Origin: Aldrovandia affinis
Taxonomy: Eukaryota; Chordata; Actinopteri; Notacanthiformes; Halosauridae
DNA length: 64,000 nucleotides
Reading direction: 5' to 3'
Assembly (NCBI GenBank): GCA_029706075.1
Contig: JAINUG010000007.1
Coordinates: 9,611,501-9,675,500, forward strand
The position numbers were made by a program, and so were the translations under genes. The notes under the pieces are model-generated. The model worked only from the letters and a program-made list of their open reading frames with translations. It ran no database searches and had not been told where the DNA came from. How positions within the stretch are numbered: the stretch's first letter is position 1; each line of letters begins with the position of its first letter. Shown here one piece after another: positions 62,790-64,000 of the stretch.

Positions 62790-64000
62790 ATACAGTAGGT
62801 GGGGCTCTTATTCTGATTAATAACTTATACTGTGTATCAACATATTTTTTATTATAGAGTGTGGAAGGCACATACAGGTGAAACAATGCGTTTCAGTAAA
62901 AGCAATCAATATTTTCATGCTGAGTTTACCGTTTGACAACACTTGTTGAATTTGTTGCATGTGTAGTCGATGAAACGATTCTATGCAAATGAAACACTAC
63001 GCAAGTGGCATTTATGACCTGTGTCAACAATCTTGATTTTCAAAGTTCAAAAATTGTATTGTTTCTGTTGTTTTTTGTACGGTCTTTCATCTTTCCACAC
63101 CACTGTACATTATTTCACAGATGTTCACAGCTACTTCCTCTCAACGTCTTTACTGTACAGTTTCCGCTTTAACAAAACTAAGACTCTTCATTCATTTTCC
63201 ACCCTCCATTTTTTCCCATTTTCGATTCTATACTGTCCCAAATAGCTGATGGCCTGTTTCAAGTTTCAAATGCTGCAACCTCTGATTGGCTGAGTGACTA
63301 CAGAAAGGTGACAGTCCGCATGGTCACATGGTCACATGGTCACATGCATTATTTTGCAATGGTGGAATTGGCTTTTAATCGCTTAATAACTTTTTTTTGT
63401 GTTGAGAATGCTGCATGGGTCTTGTGTATGAAAGCAATACAGCTTTTTATTGTTCTCCCTCACAAGTGATGTCTAACACCACACTTCCATTTATTTTATC
63501 ATAGCCCTAAGTATAGGATTGCATTTTTAAGCATTATGAGACACTGCAACGTGAATTTGTTTGCAACAATCGATCAAGGCTGTGTTTTAGTGCCATTACT
63601 TACTTACTTTCAATCTCTTGCTCATCTTACTAACAGAAACGCTGTGGCGTTTGCTTGTGATCGTCCTAACTCACGCGTTCAAAGACAGAACGTCTCTGAG
63701 CTTTTTTGCCTGCGGAGCTTTCTTCGCCCCATCCGAAAATAACCACCTTTTTCCATGTCTGTCTGTATGTCCCTATCCGTTATTTTCTATTGCAGAAGCA
63801 GCTTACCTTTCAGAAAGCCATGCAAGAGCTCTCTCTTGTTCTTCCTAAAACAAAATTTGGGTCGTTGCTCTGAAGATCCTAATTTTTCACAATTTTACAA
63901 ATTCAATAGCAATTTTGTCCTGTGAATTTAAAGTAAAGTTGTATTTATGAGAATTCACCTGCAACCCTGTATTTTGCACCACATTGATAACCTGTTTTGC
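62790..64000. other. Downstream sequence, no firm gene
   Basis: AT-rich sequence with no recognised repeat family. It holds three tandem GGTCACAT units at 63321-63344 and a possible short terminal exon at 63795-63872 discussed in the findings. Short open frames here have no protein-like character. Confidence 0.5.
63321..63344 (+). repeat. Three tandem GGTCACAT units
   Basis: GGTCACAT occurs three times without spacer. Each contains CACATG, an E-box-type site. Confidence 0.9.

Overview
The window is vertebrate nuclear DNA, almost certainly from a ray-finned (teleost) fish. It holds one large multi-exon gene on the + strand, interleaved with typical fish mobile elements: tRNA-derived SINEs with a (TGTAA)n tail shared with an L2-type LINE, Tc1-like elements, a PIF/Harbinger element, hAT-type MITEs and a solo LTR. 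The SINE/LINE pair resembles the UnaSINE/UnaL2 pair described in eels, so an eel-like or other early-branching teleost is possible, but the species cannot be fixed from this sequence alone.

The gene is a MICAL2 orthologue (mical2, or one of its teleost a/b copies). I assembled 26 coding exons by matching splice sites and reading phase. The first ATG is at 10511 and the TAG stop at 60177-60179. All introns are GT-AG and the phases join without a break, giving 3,741 nt and a 1,246-residue protein. The order is an N-terminal FAD-dependent monooxygenase module (about residues 1-490, GxGxxG at 93-98, DG motif at 223-224, GD motif at 397-398), a calponin-homology domain (about 514-622), a bipartite basic nuclear-localisation-like signal (about 657-682), a long proline/basic linker in small phase-0 exons (689-1027), a complete LIM zinc finger (1044-1097) and a 130-residue tail with a hydrophobic stretch. 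No bMERB domain is seen, as in canonical short MICAL2. From family knowledge the protein oxidises actin methionines, depolymerises F-actin and, when nuclear, promotes MRTF/SRF transcription. Exon calls in the catalytic, CH and LIM parts are strong; four linker exons are weaker.

Layout: 1-10403 is upstream or 5' intronic sequence with old repeats. 10511-18644 carries exons 1-3. 22418-26220 carries exons 4-6. Intron 6 (26221-34663) holds a nearly full-length antisense non-LTR retrotransposon with a duplicated 5' end, a Tc1-like element with IR/DR ends, and a solo LTR. 34664-44992 carries exons 7-15, with a second Tc1-like transposase relic, a hAT-type MITE and an 800-bp inverted-repeat element in its introns. 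Intron 15 holds a Harbinger element with a SINE nested inside. 50101-59780 carries the linker and LIM exons, with an antisense L2 LINE in intron 21. The last exon runs straight into a 38-bp minisatellite whose first unit contains the stop codon. A 3' UTR with several poly(A) signals follows, to about 62.8 kb.

I found no bacterial, viral or CRISPR-like system. The points most worth checking are the stop-codon minisatellite, the GCATG-bearing minisatellite just after exon 16, the nuclear signal split over two exons, the large palindromic element in intron 10, and the Harbinger transposase reading frame with an apparent active-site change.
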